Source: Planctomycetaceae bacterium (GTDB lineage Bacteria; Planctomycetota; Planctomycetia; Planctomycetales; Planctomycetaceae). From it: 46,721 nucleotides of DNA. Positions 24,155-32,881 of this stretch are shown here, piece after piece; position 1 is the stretch's first letter, and every line of letters begins with the position of its first letter. A program made the translations under genes and the position numbers. The stretch covers positions 1-46,721 of the forward strand of contig JAKFWA010000019.1 of the NCBI GenBank assembly GCA_021732995.1, read 5' to 3'. The notes below the pieces were generated by a model. That model saw nothing but the letters and a program-made list of their open reading frames with translations. It was not told the DNA's origin and did not search any database.

Positions 24155-25852
24155 TCAGTTCTTCTGGTCGGTGATGGCGAACAGCACCGACTTGTTCGCG
24201 ATGTAGAGCGTATCATTCGCAACGATCGGAGTGCTATAGACTGCGTTGCCCATATTGATTTCGCCGAGCTGTTCCTGCTCCTTGCTGAGCTTGAAAATGA
24301 CGATGTCGCCATCTTCGTCGCCCATGTAGACCTTGTTTTCGACGATCAGCGGAGAACCCCAACTGGCCGCGAACATGTCGTAGGCCCAGTAGACCTTCGG
24401 CGGGAAAGTGCCGTCTTCGTTCGGTTGGCTCTTATCGATTTCCTTGGCGTCCATGCAGTGGAACAGACCACTGTAGTCCGCGATGAAGACCAGACCGTCC
24501 TTGGCGACCGCGGTGCCAATGGTGCGATGGAAGGTCTCTTCGAAATCGATCTTCTTGTTGCCGTCACGATCGTACTTCGAATAACGCCAGACCACGGCGG
24601 AGTTCTTGTTCGGCACGGCCTTCTCGCCCTTCTCAGGTTCGATGGCCTGCAGACGACGATGCTCCAGTGGCTTGCCGTCCTTGTCTTGAGCCAGGGTGGA
24701 ACTCACGTCGCCACGCTTGTTGGGATCGATGCACCAGAAGTGCGAGATGCCTTCGCCGTGTTCCGGGTCCTGGCCAACGGCGATGTAGACATAGCCGTCG
24801 TAGAAGATCGGAGTGCCAATGCCTTCGTTGCGAGTGCCACGACCGCCGAGGATCGCCTTGGCGTCCTTCGGATTGCAGTCCAGCTTCCACAGCAACTTGG
24901 ACTTGCCGTTGCCGTCACCCTTGGGATCGAAGCTGTAGACCCAGCCATCGCCACCGGAATAGACCGCCTGGCCCTGATCGTTGGCGACAAAGTAAGTCGG
25001 CGACGACCACTGTCCGTGCACAATGTTGCGACCGGGTGAACTGTCGGTCCACAACAGCTCGCCGGTGTTCTTATCCAGAGCGATGAAGCTCGGCGCGTCC
25101 GGCGACGGAATGTTGATGTGTGATTCGTCGACGCCGTTCGACGTGTTGACCAGCAGGATGTCTCCCGCCAGCGTCACCGAGCAACTGCACATGTTGTGCT
25201 GAGACGTGTTCAGCTTCGCCATCATGTCATATGACCAGATGATGTCAGCTTCGTCTTTGTTCTCGTTCGGTTCGGTCTTAAACGAACCGTCGTTCTCGCC
25301 ATCCAGGAAGCCCTGCGTGTCCAGGCAGGCGACTTCACCGCGGCTGGTCACGTACCACAGGCGTTCGCCATCCACCAGCGGTGAGCAGCAGATGCCCTGT
25401 AGCGGCCAGTCATGCACGCGGCCGCTGGGCAACTTGGGGCTCGAATGTTGCCACAGGAACTTGCCGTCCTTGTCATCGAAGCACAGCAGACAGCCGAGAT
25501 CGACGCTGCTGGGGTAACGCTTGATGTAACCCTTGCCGTTGTTCGTTCCGACGTAGACCTTCCCATTGGCGACCACCGGGTTGCCATAGGTCTGAGACCC
25601 CAGGTCGGTTTTCCACTTGATGTTCTCGCCGCTTTCGATGTCCCACTTGATCGGGATGTTCTTGCCATCGGGAGTATTGTTGCGTCCCGCCCAGCCACCC
25701 CACATCGGCCAGTCCTTCGCACCCACCTTCAGTTGCGAAATCCCCTTCGCAGCGTCTTTCGTGGAATCATACTTTTCGGCAGCGTGGGAGATCACAAGTC
25801 CCGCAGTGGCAGTGACTGTGGCTGAGAGAGCAATAAGGCGTTTTAGTTTCAT
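24155..25852 (-). CDS. secreted PQQ-like beta-propeller protein
   Basis: 565 residues. After a signal peptide (KRLIALSATVTATAGLVISHA) come repeated blade motifs of the quinoprotein/BamB type: GNPVVANGKVYVGTNNGKG, CLLCFDDKDGKFLWQ, FIALDKNTGELLW and TPIVANDTLYIANKS. No catalytic dehydrogenase residues are evident, so it may be a binding or scaffold propeller rather than an alcohol dehydrogenase. An unusual insertion carries a perfect EF-hand-like loop, DRDGNKKIDFEE (24536-24571). AGGA lies eight bases before the ATG at 25852. A toxin gene ends 38 bases upstream. The gene ends at a strong terminator. Confidence 0.88.
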   Translation of the reverse strand: MKLKRLIALSATVTATAGLVISHAAEKYDSTKDAAKGISQLKVGAKDWPMWGGWAGRNNTPDGKNIPIKWDIESGENIKWKTDLGSQTYGNPVVANGKVYVGTNNGKGYIKRYPSSVDLGCLLCFDDKDGKFLWQHSSPKLPSGRVHDWPLQGICCSPLVDGERLWYVTSRGEVACLDTQGFLDGENDGSFKTEPNENKDEADIIWSYDMMAKLNTSQHNMCSCSVTLAGDILLVNTSNGVDESHINIPSPDAPSFIALDKNTGELLWTDSSPGRNIVHGQWSSPTYFVANDQGQAVYSGGDGWVYSFDPKGDGNGKSKLLWKLDCNPKDAKAILGGRGTRNEGIGTPIFYDGYVYIAVGQDPEHGEGISHFWCIDPNKRGDVSSTLAQDKDGKPLEHRRLQAIEPEKGEKAVPNKNSAVVWRYSKYDRDGNKKIDFEETFHRTIGTAVAKDGLVFIADYSGLFHCMDAKEIDKSQPNEDGTFPPKVYWAYDMFAASWGSPLIVENKVYMGDEDGDIVIFKLSKEQEQLGEINMGNAVYSTPIVANDTLYIANKSVLFAITDQKN

Positions 25853-25890
25853 AACATTGTTCCTGACGTCACTAATTTACAGGCAGCGGC

Positions 25891-26265
25891 TCACCATGTC
25901 GCCGGTGCGTAATTAGACTGAATCACGGTGTCTTTGGTAACAAGAGTTGCGTTTCCTATCGCCGCGTGCCCCACGATCAAGCGATCGAAGGGATCACGAG
26001 TCCAGCGAATCTTCGATGCAGCACTCACCACGGTTGTAAAGGGATCGGCCGCAACCTGAAGTCCAATTCCTTCCACCAGATGTTGAATGAGATCCTGACT
26101 ATTGACCGTCAATCGCCCGATTTCATACAGCAAATCAAGCTCCAGAAGAACGATCGGAGAGATCATCACCTCTGAAGACTCAATCAGCCTTCTTGCATTG
26201 GAACCGATCTTGGACGCGTCCAGATAGAGCCACACGACAACATGAGTATCAAGGAAGATCGACAT
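25891..26265 (-). CDS. PIN-domain toxin (VapC-like)
   Basis: 124-residue PIN-domain ribonuclease. The acidic active-site residues are visible: D6 in FLDTHVVVW, E42 in VLLELDLLYEIG, D94 in RDPFDRLIVGHA and D112 in VTKDTVI. It is the usual length of VapC toxins, which cleave tRNA or rRNA. It overlaps the upstream antitoxin gene by 17 bases, in the standard antitoxin-first order. The pair sits between two PQQ-propeller genes on the same strand. Confidence 0.9.
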   Translation of the reverse strand: MSIFLDTHVVVWLYLDASKIGSNARRLIESSEVMISPIVLLELDLLYEIGRLTVNSQDLIQHLVEGIGLQVAADPFTTVVSAASKIRWTRDPFDRLIVGHAAIGNATLVTKDTVIQSNYAPATW

Positions 26266-26497
26266 GGATCAGGTGGCTCCAATCCAGATGCACCAAATCT
26301 TCAGGGTCTCCGACAACTGCATCAGGGTGAGGTTGAAGGCGACCTAACTTGCCAACGTGCCCCACGGGAATGATCTGCAGGCGTTGCCCATGACGTTCGA
26401 TCTCGGCTGCCACGCCGGTGCGGAGCACCTCGTCAACGACCGACTCGAGTTCAGAAGGATTGGATGCATTCGAGATCACGCTGAACTCCTGAGCCAA
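26249..26497 (-). CDS. antitoxin of the PIN-toxin pair (VapB/Phd-like)
   Basis: 82 residues. The segment SELESVVDEVLRTGVAAEIERHGQRLQIIPV has the helix-turn and strand pattern of Phd/VapB-type DNA-binding antitoxins; the C-terminal tail (DAVVGDPEDLVHLDWSHL) would wrap the toxin. Overlap of 17 bases with the toxin gene supports a coupled toxin-antitoxin operon, probably autoregulated. The precise antitoxin family is uncertain. Confidence 0.82.
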   Translation of the reverse strand: MAQEFSVISNASNPSELESVVDEVLRTGVAAEIERHGQRLQIIPVGHVGKLGRLQPHPDAVVGDPEDLVHLDWSHLIHVDLP

Positions 26498-26522
26498 TCA
26501 CTGCTTTCCGTTTGACAACCCA

Positions 26523-26544
26523 CTGCCCTCAACTACGAGGGCAG
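26523..26544. other. hairpin between PQQ gene and antitoxin gene
   Basis: ctgccctc and gagggcag pair around a six-base loop (perfect eight-base stem). On the minus strand it follows the stop of the large PQQ gene and precedes the antitoxin. There is no T-run, so it may be a weak terminator, an RNA-stability element or the operator of the toxin-antitoxin pair. Confidence 0.4.
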
Positions 26545-26561
26545 AGAGACTCTCAGCGAAG

Positions 26562-29111
26562 CTAATTCGCCGTCACCTTGATGTTGTCGTAGAAGACTTC
26601 CGCGTCACCGGCGTTGCCGAACAGGCCGGGGCTGCCGATTTCGTTCGCGGGTTCATCTTCCCAAGTGATCGTCCAGTCGGCGGGCTCCTTCTCCTCGCGC
26701 GGCCAGACCTTGCCGTTCAGGACCGCCACCCGCTTGCCATCCTTTTCCTTGCTCGTGGCGGTCAGCTTCATGGTGTACCACGTGTTGGCCTTCCACGGGA
26801 ACTTGATGGTCTTGAACTTAATCTCGTGTGAAATCCACGAGATGATCTTCAGTTCCTGAGCCTGTCCCATCAGGTCCAGACGGTACCGCTGAGCGATCAC
26901 ACCCACGTCACCGATTTTACCGTTGCGCTGAGCCACGTTCACGTCGGATTGAATGGTGTAATTCGACAGGTCGTGTCGGCCCATCGTGCCGAAGCTGCGC
27001 GTGCCCTTGGGAATCGTGGTGATCTTGGTAGCCACCAGATTACCGGCACCGGTCAGCTTGCGAGCCCCCTGCTTGACGGTCAGCTTGGGCCCCTTCTCGC
27101 CGAGGTCTTCCCAAGTCCATTCGGAGACGACTTGCTCTTCCTTCAGAGCCGTCAGCATCGGATCAATCGCGGCTTTGGCTTCGTCGACGGTCTTCACGCT
27201 TTCGAGCAGACGCACGAAACGCAGGAACTCGGTCCAGCGCTGATCGGGAGTCGTGTTGTCGAACGCCGTTATCGGCTTGCCGGAATTCACATAGGCCGAC
27301 AGCAGGTAGATGTAGAGTCGAGCGGTGGTCTCGTTCTTCTCTTCCAGTTTCTTCAGCAGATCCCAATCCGTGACGATGTTGCGGTAACGCATCCCAACCC
27401 AACTGGCGGGGACCACACCGTCGCTGAAATCGAACGACCACGGCAGATCGGGAGTGACTCGAATACGAGTGACGCCAGTGAGCTCGCCCACCTTCGCAGT
27501 GACGATGGCTGTGCCGTGAATGTTCTCAGTCGGAGTTTCAAAACGACCCTGCGCATCGACCTTACCGATACCCGCCACCGAGAACTGCACGTCCTTCGGA
27601 TCGACCGTCTTCAGGAACTGACCGCGGCTGTTGTAAAGCCGCACCACATGCCGTTGAGCCTGTCCCTTCGGACCGCTGCGCAGCAACGATTCGCAGGGCA
27701 CAACCTGCAGATGAGTGGCCTTGGAATCTTCTTCCACGGGCGCTTCGGCAGGCGGTTCCGGTCGCGGATCAGCGGACGGCTTCGCGTCCTTGTTGCCGAT
27801 GCAATACATCATTTCGCTGGTCGACAGATAGATGCGGCCATGCGAAATAATTGGCGAGGCATCGATTTCACCAGTTAGACGCGTCGTATGGATCTTCTTG
27901 ACGCCGGTTGCTTCATCGAGTTCGAAGATGTACCAGCGACCGTTGCCTTCGCAGCAATAGATCTTGCCGTCGGCGTACACCGGGCTGCCGCGTCCCTGAG
28001 TTCCCAGCTTCTGCTTCTTGCCGATGAACTTGCCGGTCTTCACGTCAGCTACGGCCAGATTGCCGGAGTCGTCAATCGCGTAGACTCGATCGCCGATAAC
28101 GAGCGGGGAACTCTTGCCTGAGTAGTATTCCACGTCGCGCCAGGCTTCGCCGCCACCCGCCTTGATGACACCCTTCGATCCCAGCGGTAGAGCCAGTAAG
28201 GCACCCATCGCGCTGGTGTCGATGTTCTCTTCGCTGTGTCCCGCAATGACGTTGTCGCCCGCGATCACTGGCGAAATGTTGATGCCGCGATAGGAGATCG
28301 GATAGGACCAGATCGAAACGCCGGTGTTGGGCTGCATGGCGTGAATGCCGCCATCGCCGGAGCCGAACACCATGATCGGCGAACCCTTGTAGTTCGAGAC
28401 CACGGGCGTCGAATACGTCGTGTCATAAGGCAGTGGCGTCGTGCCGTTGTTCCAAACCGGCTGACCGTTCCGCTTATCAAACGCGATGAAGCGATGCGTC
28501 GGTCGAGCGGCGTCGCCCCAACCCACGATCACCGCGGAGATCAGCACCAGATCGCCACGCAGCACAGGGAAGTTCGTACGACCGCCGTAGGTCGACAGCA
28601 GCCCGTACTCTTCGGTCATCGAGTGCTGCCAGATCGTCTTGCCGGTCTCACCGTCCACGCACAGGAACAGTCCGCAGACGCCTAGAGCGTAGATACGATT
28701 CGTCTCGGGATCGCCCACGACGCTCGACCACGCCACACGCGTATCCGGCACGTCGGTCAGGAAGACGTTGAACTTGTTTTCCCACAGGACCTTTCCGGTC
28801 GCCGCATCGGCGCAGATGATCTTTTCGCCTTCCTGTTCGGACGCCGGATTCCAGCGGGCCAGCATATAGAGCTTGCCGTTCATGCAGATCGGCGTAGAGC
28901 GCGTCGCCAGGTCCTTGCTGGACCAGATGAGGTTCTCGCCATCTGGCGACCATGTCGAAACCAGGCCCTTTTCGCGCGAGATGCCGTTCGTTTCCGGACC
29001 GCGCCAGTGCGGCCAGTCCATCGGCTTCGCTTTCCAGGCATCATTGGCAAACGCCTGCCCGCCGAGGCAGACGGCCAGCATCAATGCAAAGACGTATGAG
29101 ATCCGTTTCAT
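26562..29111 (-). CDS. secreted PQQ-like beta-propeller with lectin-like C-terminal domain
   Basis: 849 residues. Signal peptide (MKRISYVFALMLAVCLGGQAFA), then a propeller opening with DWPHWRGPETNGIS and blades such as ADAATGKVLWENKF and DGETGKTIWQHS, up to about residue 435. A Pro/Glu-rich linker leads to an immunoglobulin-like segment (SVAGIGKVDAQGRFETP), a helical region, and a C-terminal concanavalin-A-like domain (DVGVIAQRYRLDL through AEVFYDNIKVTAN) as in polysaccharide-associated proteins. The combination suggests a cell-envelope protein that recognises carbohydrate. It is a distant paralogue of the propeller protein ending at 24155, with the toxin-antitoxin pair between them. Confidence 0.88.
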   Translation of the reverse strand: MKRISYVFALMLAVCLGGQAFANDAWKAKPMDWPHWRGPETNGISREKGLVSTWSPDGENLIWSSKDLATRSTPICMNGKLYMLARWNPASEQEGEKIICADAATGKVLWENKFNVFLTDVPDTRVAWSSVVGDPETNRIYALGVCGLFLCVDGETGKTIWQHSMTEEYGLLSTYGGRTNFPVLRGDLVLISAVIVGWGDAARPTHRFIAFDKRNGQPVWNNGTTPLPYDTTYSTPVVSNYKGSPIMVFGSGDGGIHAMQPNTGVSIWSYPISYRGINISPVIAGDNVIAGHSEENIDTSAMGALLALPLGSKGVIKAGGGEAWRDVEYYSGKSSPLVIGDRVYAIDDSGNLAVADVKTGKFIGKKQKLGTQGRGSPVYADGKIYCCEGNGRWYIFELDEATGVKKIHTTRLTGEIDASPIISHGRIYLSTSEMMYCIGNKDAKPSADPRPEPPAEAPVEEDSKATHLQVVPCESLLRSGPKGQAQRHVVRLYNSRGQFLKTVDPKDVQFSVAGIGKVDAQGRFETPTENIHGTAIVTAKVGELTGVTRIRVTPDLPWSFDFSDGVVPASWVGMRYRNIVTDWDLLKKLEEKNETTARLYIYLLSAYVNSGKPITAFDNTTPDQRWTEFLRFVRLLESVKTVDEAKAAIDPMLTALKEEQVVSEWTWEDLGEKGPKLTVKQGARKLTGAGNLVATKITTIPKGTRSFGTMGRHDLSNYTIQSDVNVAQRNGKIGDVGVIAQRYRLDLMGQAQELKIISWISHEIKFKTIKFPWKANTWYTMKLTATSKEKDGKRVAVLNGKVWPREEKEPADWTITWEDEPANEIGSPGLFGNAGDAEVFYDNIKVTAN

Positions 29112-29381
29112 GAGTCAACTCGCAGAGGGACAAAGCGGTGAGACACCGAGGTGGGACATCGACACAACTGGCAGTGACAAACCTTAGTTCTGACATTCCA
29201 ACCCAGCAAGCAGGCCCACCCTGACAACCTGCCAACCGCCAGTCCGAGAACAAGCGTCCCGGCCAACGGCCCCTCTCCGCCCCCCAGAGCGCCCAGTCAT
29301 CTGGCCGTGCACCGAGGAAGTGGCCCGCTCGCAAGATTGAGGAACCTGACGCCCGGAAGCACTCAGCACGTCGACTCCGAT

Positions 29382-29837
29382 TCAGCCTTGTCCCGCCGCG
29401 GCCGGAGCCTTCAGCAGCCTGCCCATGCTGATGCGTTCTTCCACGCGATAGCCCAGCGTCTGATAGAACGCCGCGACCGCTGAGTTCCCCTGCACGATCT
29501 GCAGATTGACCTTCAGGCAACCCCGAGCAGCCAGCGCGCGTTCGGCATGCTGCACGAGCGCCGAACCGAGTCCCTCATGCCGCCGCTCCGGCGTCACGGC
29601 CAGCGAGTACAACCACCCGCGATGCCCGTCATACCCCGCCATGATCGTCCCGACGACCGCCCCATCCGCGAGCGCCACAAAGAACAGCCCATCATCCACC
29701 GCGACCTTCTGATCAATCGCCAATGCTGGAGCGTTATGCGGCGCGTCATACCCGAACACCGCTTCCCACAGAGCAATTACCCGCGGACGGTGAGACGAGT
29801 CGACGTAAAGTTCCGTCTTAAAGTTGTATTCGGTCAT
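29382..29837 (-). CDS. GNAT-family N-acetyltransferase
   Basis: 151-residue acetyltransferase of the YpeA/RimI-like type. The acetyl-CoA loop R-R-H-E-G-L-G follows the strand GWLYSLAVTPE; LKVNLQIVQGNSAVAAFYQTLGY is the classic late helix-strand. It transfers an acetyl group to an amine, on a small molecule or protein N-terminus; the substrate is unknown. The ATG at 29837 is preferred over an in-frame TTG twelve bases earlier. The closest homologue I recall is YpeA, whose role is also not firmly known. Confidence 0.9.
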   Translation of the reverse strand: MTEYNFKTELYVDSSHRPRVIALWEAVFGYDAPHNAPALAIDQKVAVDDGLFFVALADGAVVGTIMAGYDGHRGWLYSLAVTPERRHEGLGSALVQHAERALAARGCLKVNLQIVQGNSAVAAFYQTLGYRVEERISMGRLLKAPAAAGQG

Positions 29838-29934
29838 GGGAACAACCAAGAATTATCAGACCGGCGGCACCCAGCAGAAGAAGTGATGCAGACGCTCAAT
29901 TGTCTGCAGAACTAGATTCGTATCGTCACAAAAT

Positions 29935-30162
29935 CTAGCTGCCTTTAGAGACGTCGGTTGGCTTGGCGTACTGGCGTAGCGTTGCGCGGAAAGAAAGGAA
30001 GCCGGCAATCAATGCCAATGGCACGGCGATCACCCAACCAGCGATGACGCCAGCGGGGTTCTCGAACAATCCCGGTGCGACAAGAATTGGCAGCAGCAAG
30101 ACGGCAATAAGAGCCCCGAACGTGACAATCGCTGACCCGATGGTGGCTACGACCCACTTCAT
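29935..30162 (-). CDS. small membrane protein
   Basis: 75 residues with two membrane helices, about 4-27 (VVATIGSAIVTFGALIAVLL) and 37-57 (GVIAGWVIAVPLALIAGFL), joined by a short loop with GLFENPAG, and an Arg/Lys-rich C-terminus. No family recognised. The ATG at 30162 has GGAG nine bases upstream, better than the in-frame start at 30216. It lies in a more AT-rich stretch with another small membrane gene and an IS remnant. Confidence 0.55.
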   Translation of the reverse strand: MKWVVATIGSAIVTFGALIAVLLLPILVAPGLFENPAGVIAGWVIAVPLALIAGFLSFRATLRQYAKPTDVSKGS

Positions 30163-30265
30163 TTCCGTATCTCCATTGTCACCTGATGCTAATCGACCGG
30201 GAACAATAGTTGACATGATTCTGGCCGAGAAGCCATCAAGCTACCGATTCGGGGGGAGAACGCCC

Positions 30266-30283
30266 GCGTGGAATTTTCCACGC
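30266..30283. other. perfect hairpin after the second small membrane gene
   Basis: gcgtggaattttccacgc folds into an eight-base stem with a two-base loop, immediately beyond the stop codon of the gene at 30286-30702. It lacks a T-run; it may partially terminate or protect the transcript. Confidence 0.4.
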
Positions 30284-30285
30284 CA

Positions 30286-30702
30286 CTATCTGCTACGAGT
30301 GAATCGAATTACGAAAAAGCAGGTGGCCAGTACGACAACCACATTCGCGCCAACGTAAGCGGCATCAGTCCACAATATCTCATGTTCGGGCTCAATAAAA
30401 ATAAACACCGCGCTAATCGCCGCCAGAGTGGAAGCCAGAAAGCAGCCATGCTTCCAGTATGCCGACGAAATACTTCGCACGAGATATACCGTGCTGACTG
30501 CGGCAGGAATCAGGCCAATTAACCACCCGCCGCCATGCGAAACCGCATCCAATACGCTTTGCTGAGCCGCATCGCGACCTGACGCAACGACAACTATTAC
30601 CAGTATGCACCACGAAACGCCAAGAAATACTAACAACGCGAGATAGACCAGCACGGCAATGAAAAAACGCCGCCATTCAACTAAGGTCTTTAACTTCTTC
30701 AC
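30286..30702 (-). CDS. small four-helix membrane protein
   Basis: 138 residues, mostly hydrophobic, with helices at about 13-40 (FFIAVLVYLALLVFLGVSW), 57-75, 83-103 and 113-133. The loop between the first two contains SGRDAAQQSVLDAVSHGGG. I recognise no family. The start is a GTG at 30702 without a convincing ribosome site, and the sequence is visibly more AT-rich than the flanking conserved genes. Together with the neighbouring 75-residue membrane gene and the IS remnant it looks like accessory DNA. Confidence 0.5.
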   Translation of the reverse strand: MKKLKTLVEWRRFFIAVLVYLALLVFLGVSWCILVIVVVASGRDAAQQSVLDAVSHGGGWLIGLIPAAVSTVYLVRSISSAYWKHGCFLASTLAAISAVFIFIEPEHEILWTDAAYVGANVVVVLATCFFVIRFTRSR

Positions 30703-30782
30703 GCATGGCTTTCTGGTGTGCGAAGACTACTTCGCGCGATAAGCTATAGCTTTTCTCTAAGTTATGCGATGTGGAGTTGCCC

Positions 30783-31086
30783 AGACGACGCAGACACGGG
30801 CATGTGGAGAGTTGTCGTTCGTGGCTGCGGGACGAGTTCCTGAGTCGCGAAGAGTTCAAGAATGTGACTGAGGCCTGGCGACTGACTTCGGCATGGCAAG
30901 AGGATTACAACCATCACCGGCCGCACGGCTCGCTGGGTTACCTGACCCCGTCTGAGTTCGCGGCCCGCAGTGCTGCTTCCGCTCCGGGAAAGGCTCTGGC
31001 TTCGCCTCTCCCTCCGCTCCAGCAGCCATGCGGTTCTACCCAACCCGAACTCTCATAACCTTGGTACAGAAAATGGGGGCAGGTCA
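30783..31086 (+). mobile_element. truncated IS3-family element (3' end)
   Basis: Plus-strand coding remnant of an IS3-family transposase (integrase-core) C-terminus: VESCRSWLRDEFLSREEF, the tail EDYNHHRPHGSLGYLTPSEFAAR, and a stop at 31058. Intact IS3 OrfB proteins run about 280-300 residues, so roughly two thirds are missing, including the first two DDE acidic residues. The terminal inverted repeat lies at 31062-31086 (ending gggggcaggtca), typical of this IS group. No left end is found, so the element is dead and cannot move on its own. Confidence 0.82.
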
Positions 31087-31265
31087 CAACTCTTCGTCGG
31101 CGACGGCATGCCATACTTGAAGCCATCAAACGCCGCGCCCGGACATCACTGCCGTGAATGCCAAGGCAGCGATTTGCAGGTCGGGCAAGTAGTCGTCGCT
31201 CAGAATCCGATTGCCGACCCGCTTCGCTTATTGACGATCTTCAATGGACGCTTGCCAGACTCTTT

Positions 31266-32744
31266 TTACGCCAGCAGGGCGTTGATGACATGAGCTTCTT
31301 CGACGCCGGTCAGTTTGGCGTCGAGACCCTGGGTGCGATACGTGAAGCGTTCATGGTCGAAGCCCATCAGATGCAGGATGGTGGCGTGCCAGTCGTGCAG
31401 GTGGACGGGGTCTTTGACGATGTTGTACGAAAAATCGTCGGTCTCGCCGTGGATGATACCGCCTTTGATACCGCCTCCGGCCATCCAGATGGTGTAGCAA
31501 CGCGGATGGTGGTCTCGGCCGTAGTTGGTCTTCGAGAGACCACCTTGTGAGTAGATCGTGCGACCGAATTCTCCGCCCCAGATGACCAGGGTTTTATCGA
31601 GCAGCCCACGTTGCTTAAGGTCTTGAATCAAGCCGTAGCTGGACTGGTCCACGTCGCGGCATTGATCCGGCAGACGTCCGGCGACATTCGCGTGAGTATC
31701 CCAATTGTTGTGATAGACCTGCACGAAGCGGACTCCGCGTTCGACCATGCGGCGAGCCAGCAGCACGGTGTTGGCAAACGTGCCGGGCTTCTTGGCGGCT
31801 TCGCCGTAGAGGTTGAACGTGCTCTCCGGTTCTTTCGCCAGATCGGTCAGTTCCGGCACGCTGGACTGCATGCGGAAGGCCAGTTCGTATTGCTGAATGC
31901 GCGTGCGAGTTTCCGGGTCACCGATTTCTTGAGCGGTCAGTTCGTTGAGCTGGTTCAAACCATCGAGCGTCTTGCGGCGAATGTCGCTGGGGACTCCAGG
32001 CGGGTTGTTGATATACAGAATCGGATCACCAGCGTTACGGAAACTGGTCGCGGCGTATTCGCCGGGCAGATAGCCCGATTGCCATAGCCGCGCCGAAATG
32101 GCCTGCACCTGTTCGGTGTTGGTCGGCTTGGCGACCATCACCACGAACATTGGCAGGTTGTCGTTCAGTGAACCGAGTCCATAACTCATCCACGACCCGA
32201 GGCACGGTCGGCCGGTGATCTGATTGCCCGTTTGAATATACGTGATGGCAGGTTCGTGATTGATGGCTTCGGTGTTCATGGACCGGATGAAAGCGAGGTC
32301 ATCGGCCATCTTCGCGGTCCACGGCAACAACTCCGTGACCCACATGCCGGACTGGCCGTGCTGCTTGAACTGGAACTTGGACGGTGCGATAGGAAAGCGA
32401 GCCTGACCTGACGTCATTGTCGTCAGACGCTGGCCTTTGCGGACGGAGTCCGGCAGGTCCTTGTCGTACCAGTCCTGCATAACCGGCTTGTAGTCGTAGA
32501 GGTCCATCTGAGGGGGACCGCCGACACAATGCAGGTAGATGACGTGCTCGGCCTTGGTGGCATGATGAGCCAGCGTCTTACGAATGTTCGCCGCCGCAGC
32601 GTCCGCTCCGAACGCCGAACTGCCGGCGATGCCGCCCTCGTTCGCCGCCAGAGCCGCGAGTGCTCCCCATCCCAGCGCGTGCGAACCCTGCTTGAAGAAG
32701 TACCGCCGGGTCATCTGCTGGCCGTATTGCTGGAAGAGGTTCAT
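31266..32744 (-). CDS. Tat-exported DUF1501 protein
   Basis: 492 residues. The N-terminus carries a twin-arginine motif (TRRYFFKQG) before a hydrophobic stretch ending SSAFGA, so it is exported folded by the Tat system. The body is DUF1501, a member of the alkaline-phosphatase/sulfatase-like superfamily: AEHVIYLHCVGGPPQMDLYD, HEPAITYIQTGN, NWDTHANV and VIWGGEFGRT are family signatures. These proteins are very numerous in planctomycetes and nearly always pair with a DUF1549/DUF1553 gene, as here (137 bases upstream). Their substrate is not known. AGGAG precedes the ATG at 32744. Confidence 0.93.
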   Translation of the reverse strand: MNLFQQYGQQMTRRYFFKQGSHALGWGALAALAANEGGIAGSSAFGADAAAANIRKTLAHHATKAEHVIYLHCVGGPPQMDLYDYKPVMQDWYDKDLPDSVRKGQRLTTMTSGQARFPIAPSKFQFKQHGQSGMWVTELLPWTAKMADDLAFIRSMNTEAINHEPAITYIQTGNQITGRPCLGSWMSYGLGSLNDNLPMFVVMVAKPTNTEQVQAISARLWQSGYLPGEYAATSFRNAGDPILYINNPPGVPSDIRRKTLDGLNQLNELTAQEIGDPETRTRIQQYELAFRMQSSVPELTDLAKEPESTFNLYGEAAKKPGTFANTVLLARRMVERGVRFVQVYHNNWDTHANVAGRLPDQCRDVDQSSYGLIQDLKQRGLLDKTLVIWGGEFGRTIYSQGGLSKTNYGRDHHPRCYTIWMAGGGIKGGIIHGETDDFSYNIVKDPVHLHDWHATILHLMGFDHERFTYRTQGLDAKLTGVEEAHVINALLA

Positions 32745-32881
32745 GGTCGAGGCTCCTATGACATGCGACGGGTGGGTTTGAGGTCGCTCTCACTTCACGT
32801 GGGACCGTTCAGGATAGCACGCCTAGCCGGTCGGCGTCTTCTGAATTGGGCACGACACGATGCTGGGGCGCGGTTCGTTCT

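Noticed and set aside
30771-30800. Plus-strand start upstream of the IS3 fragment
   Set aside because: The first codons do not match IS3 transposase and follow the divergent gene's start region, so the fragment is treated as truncated, not as a new small gene.
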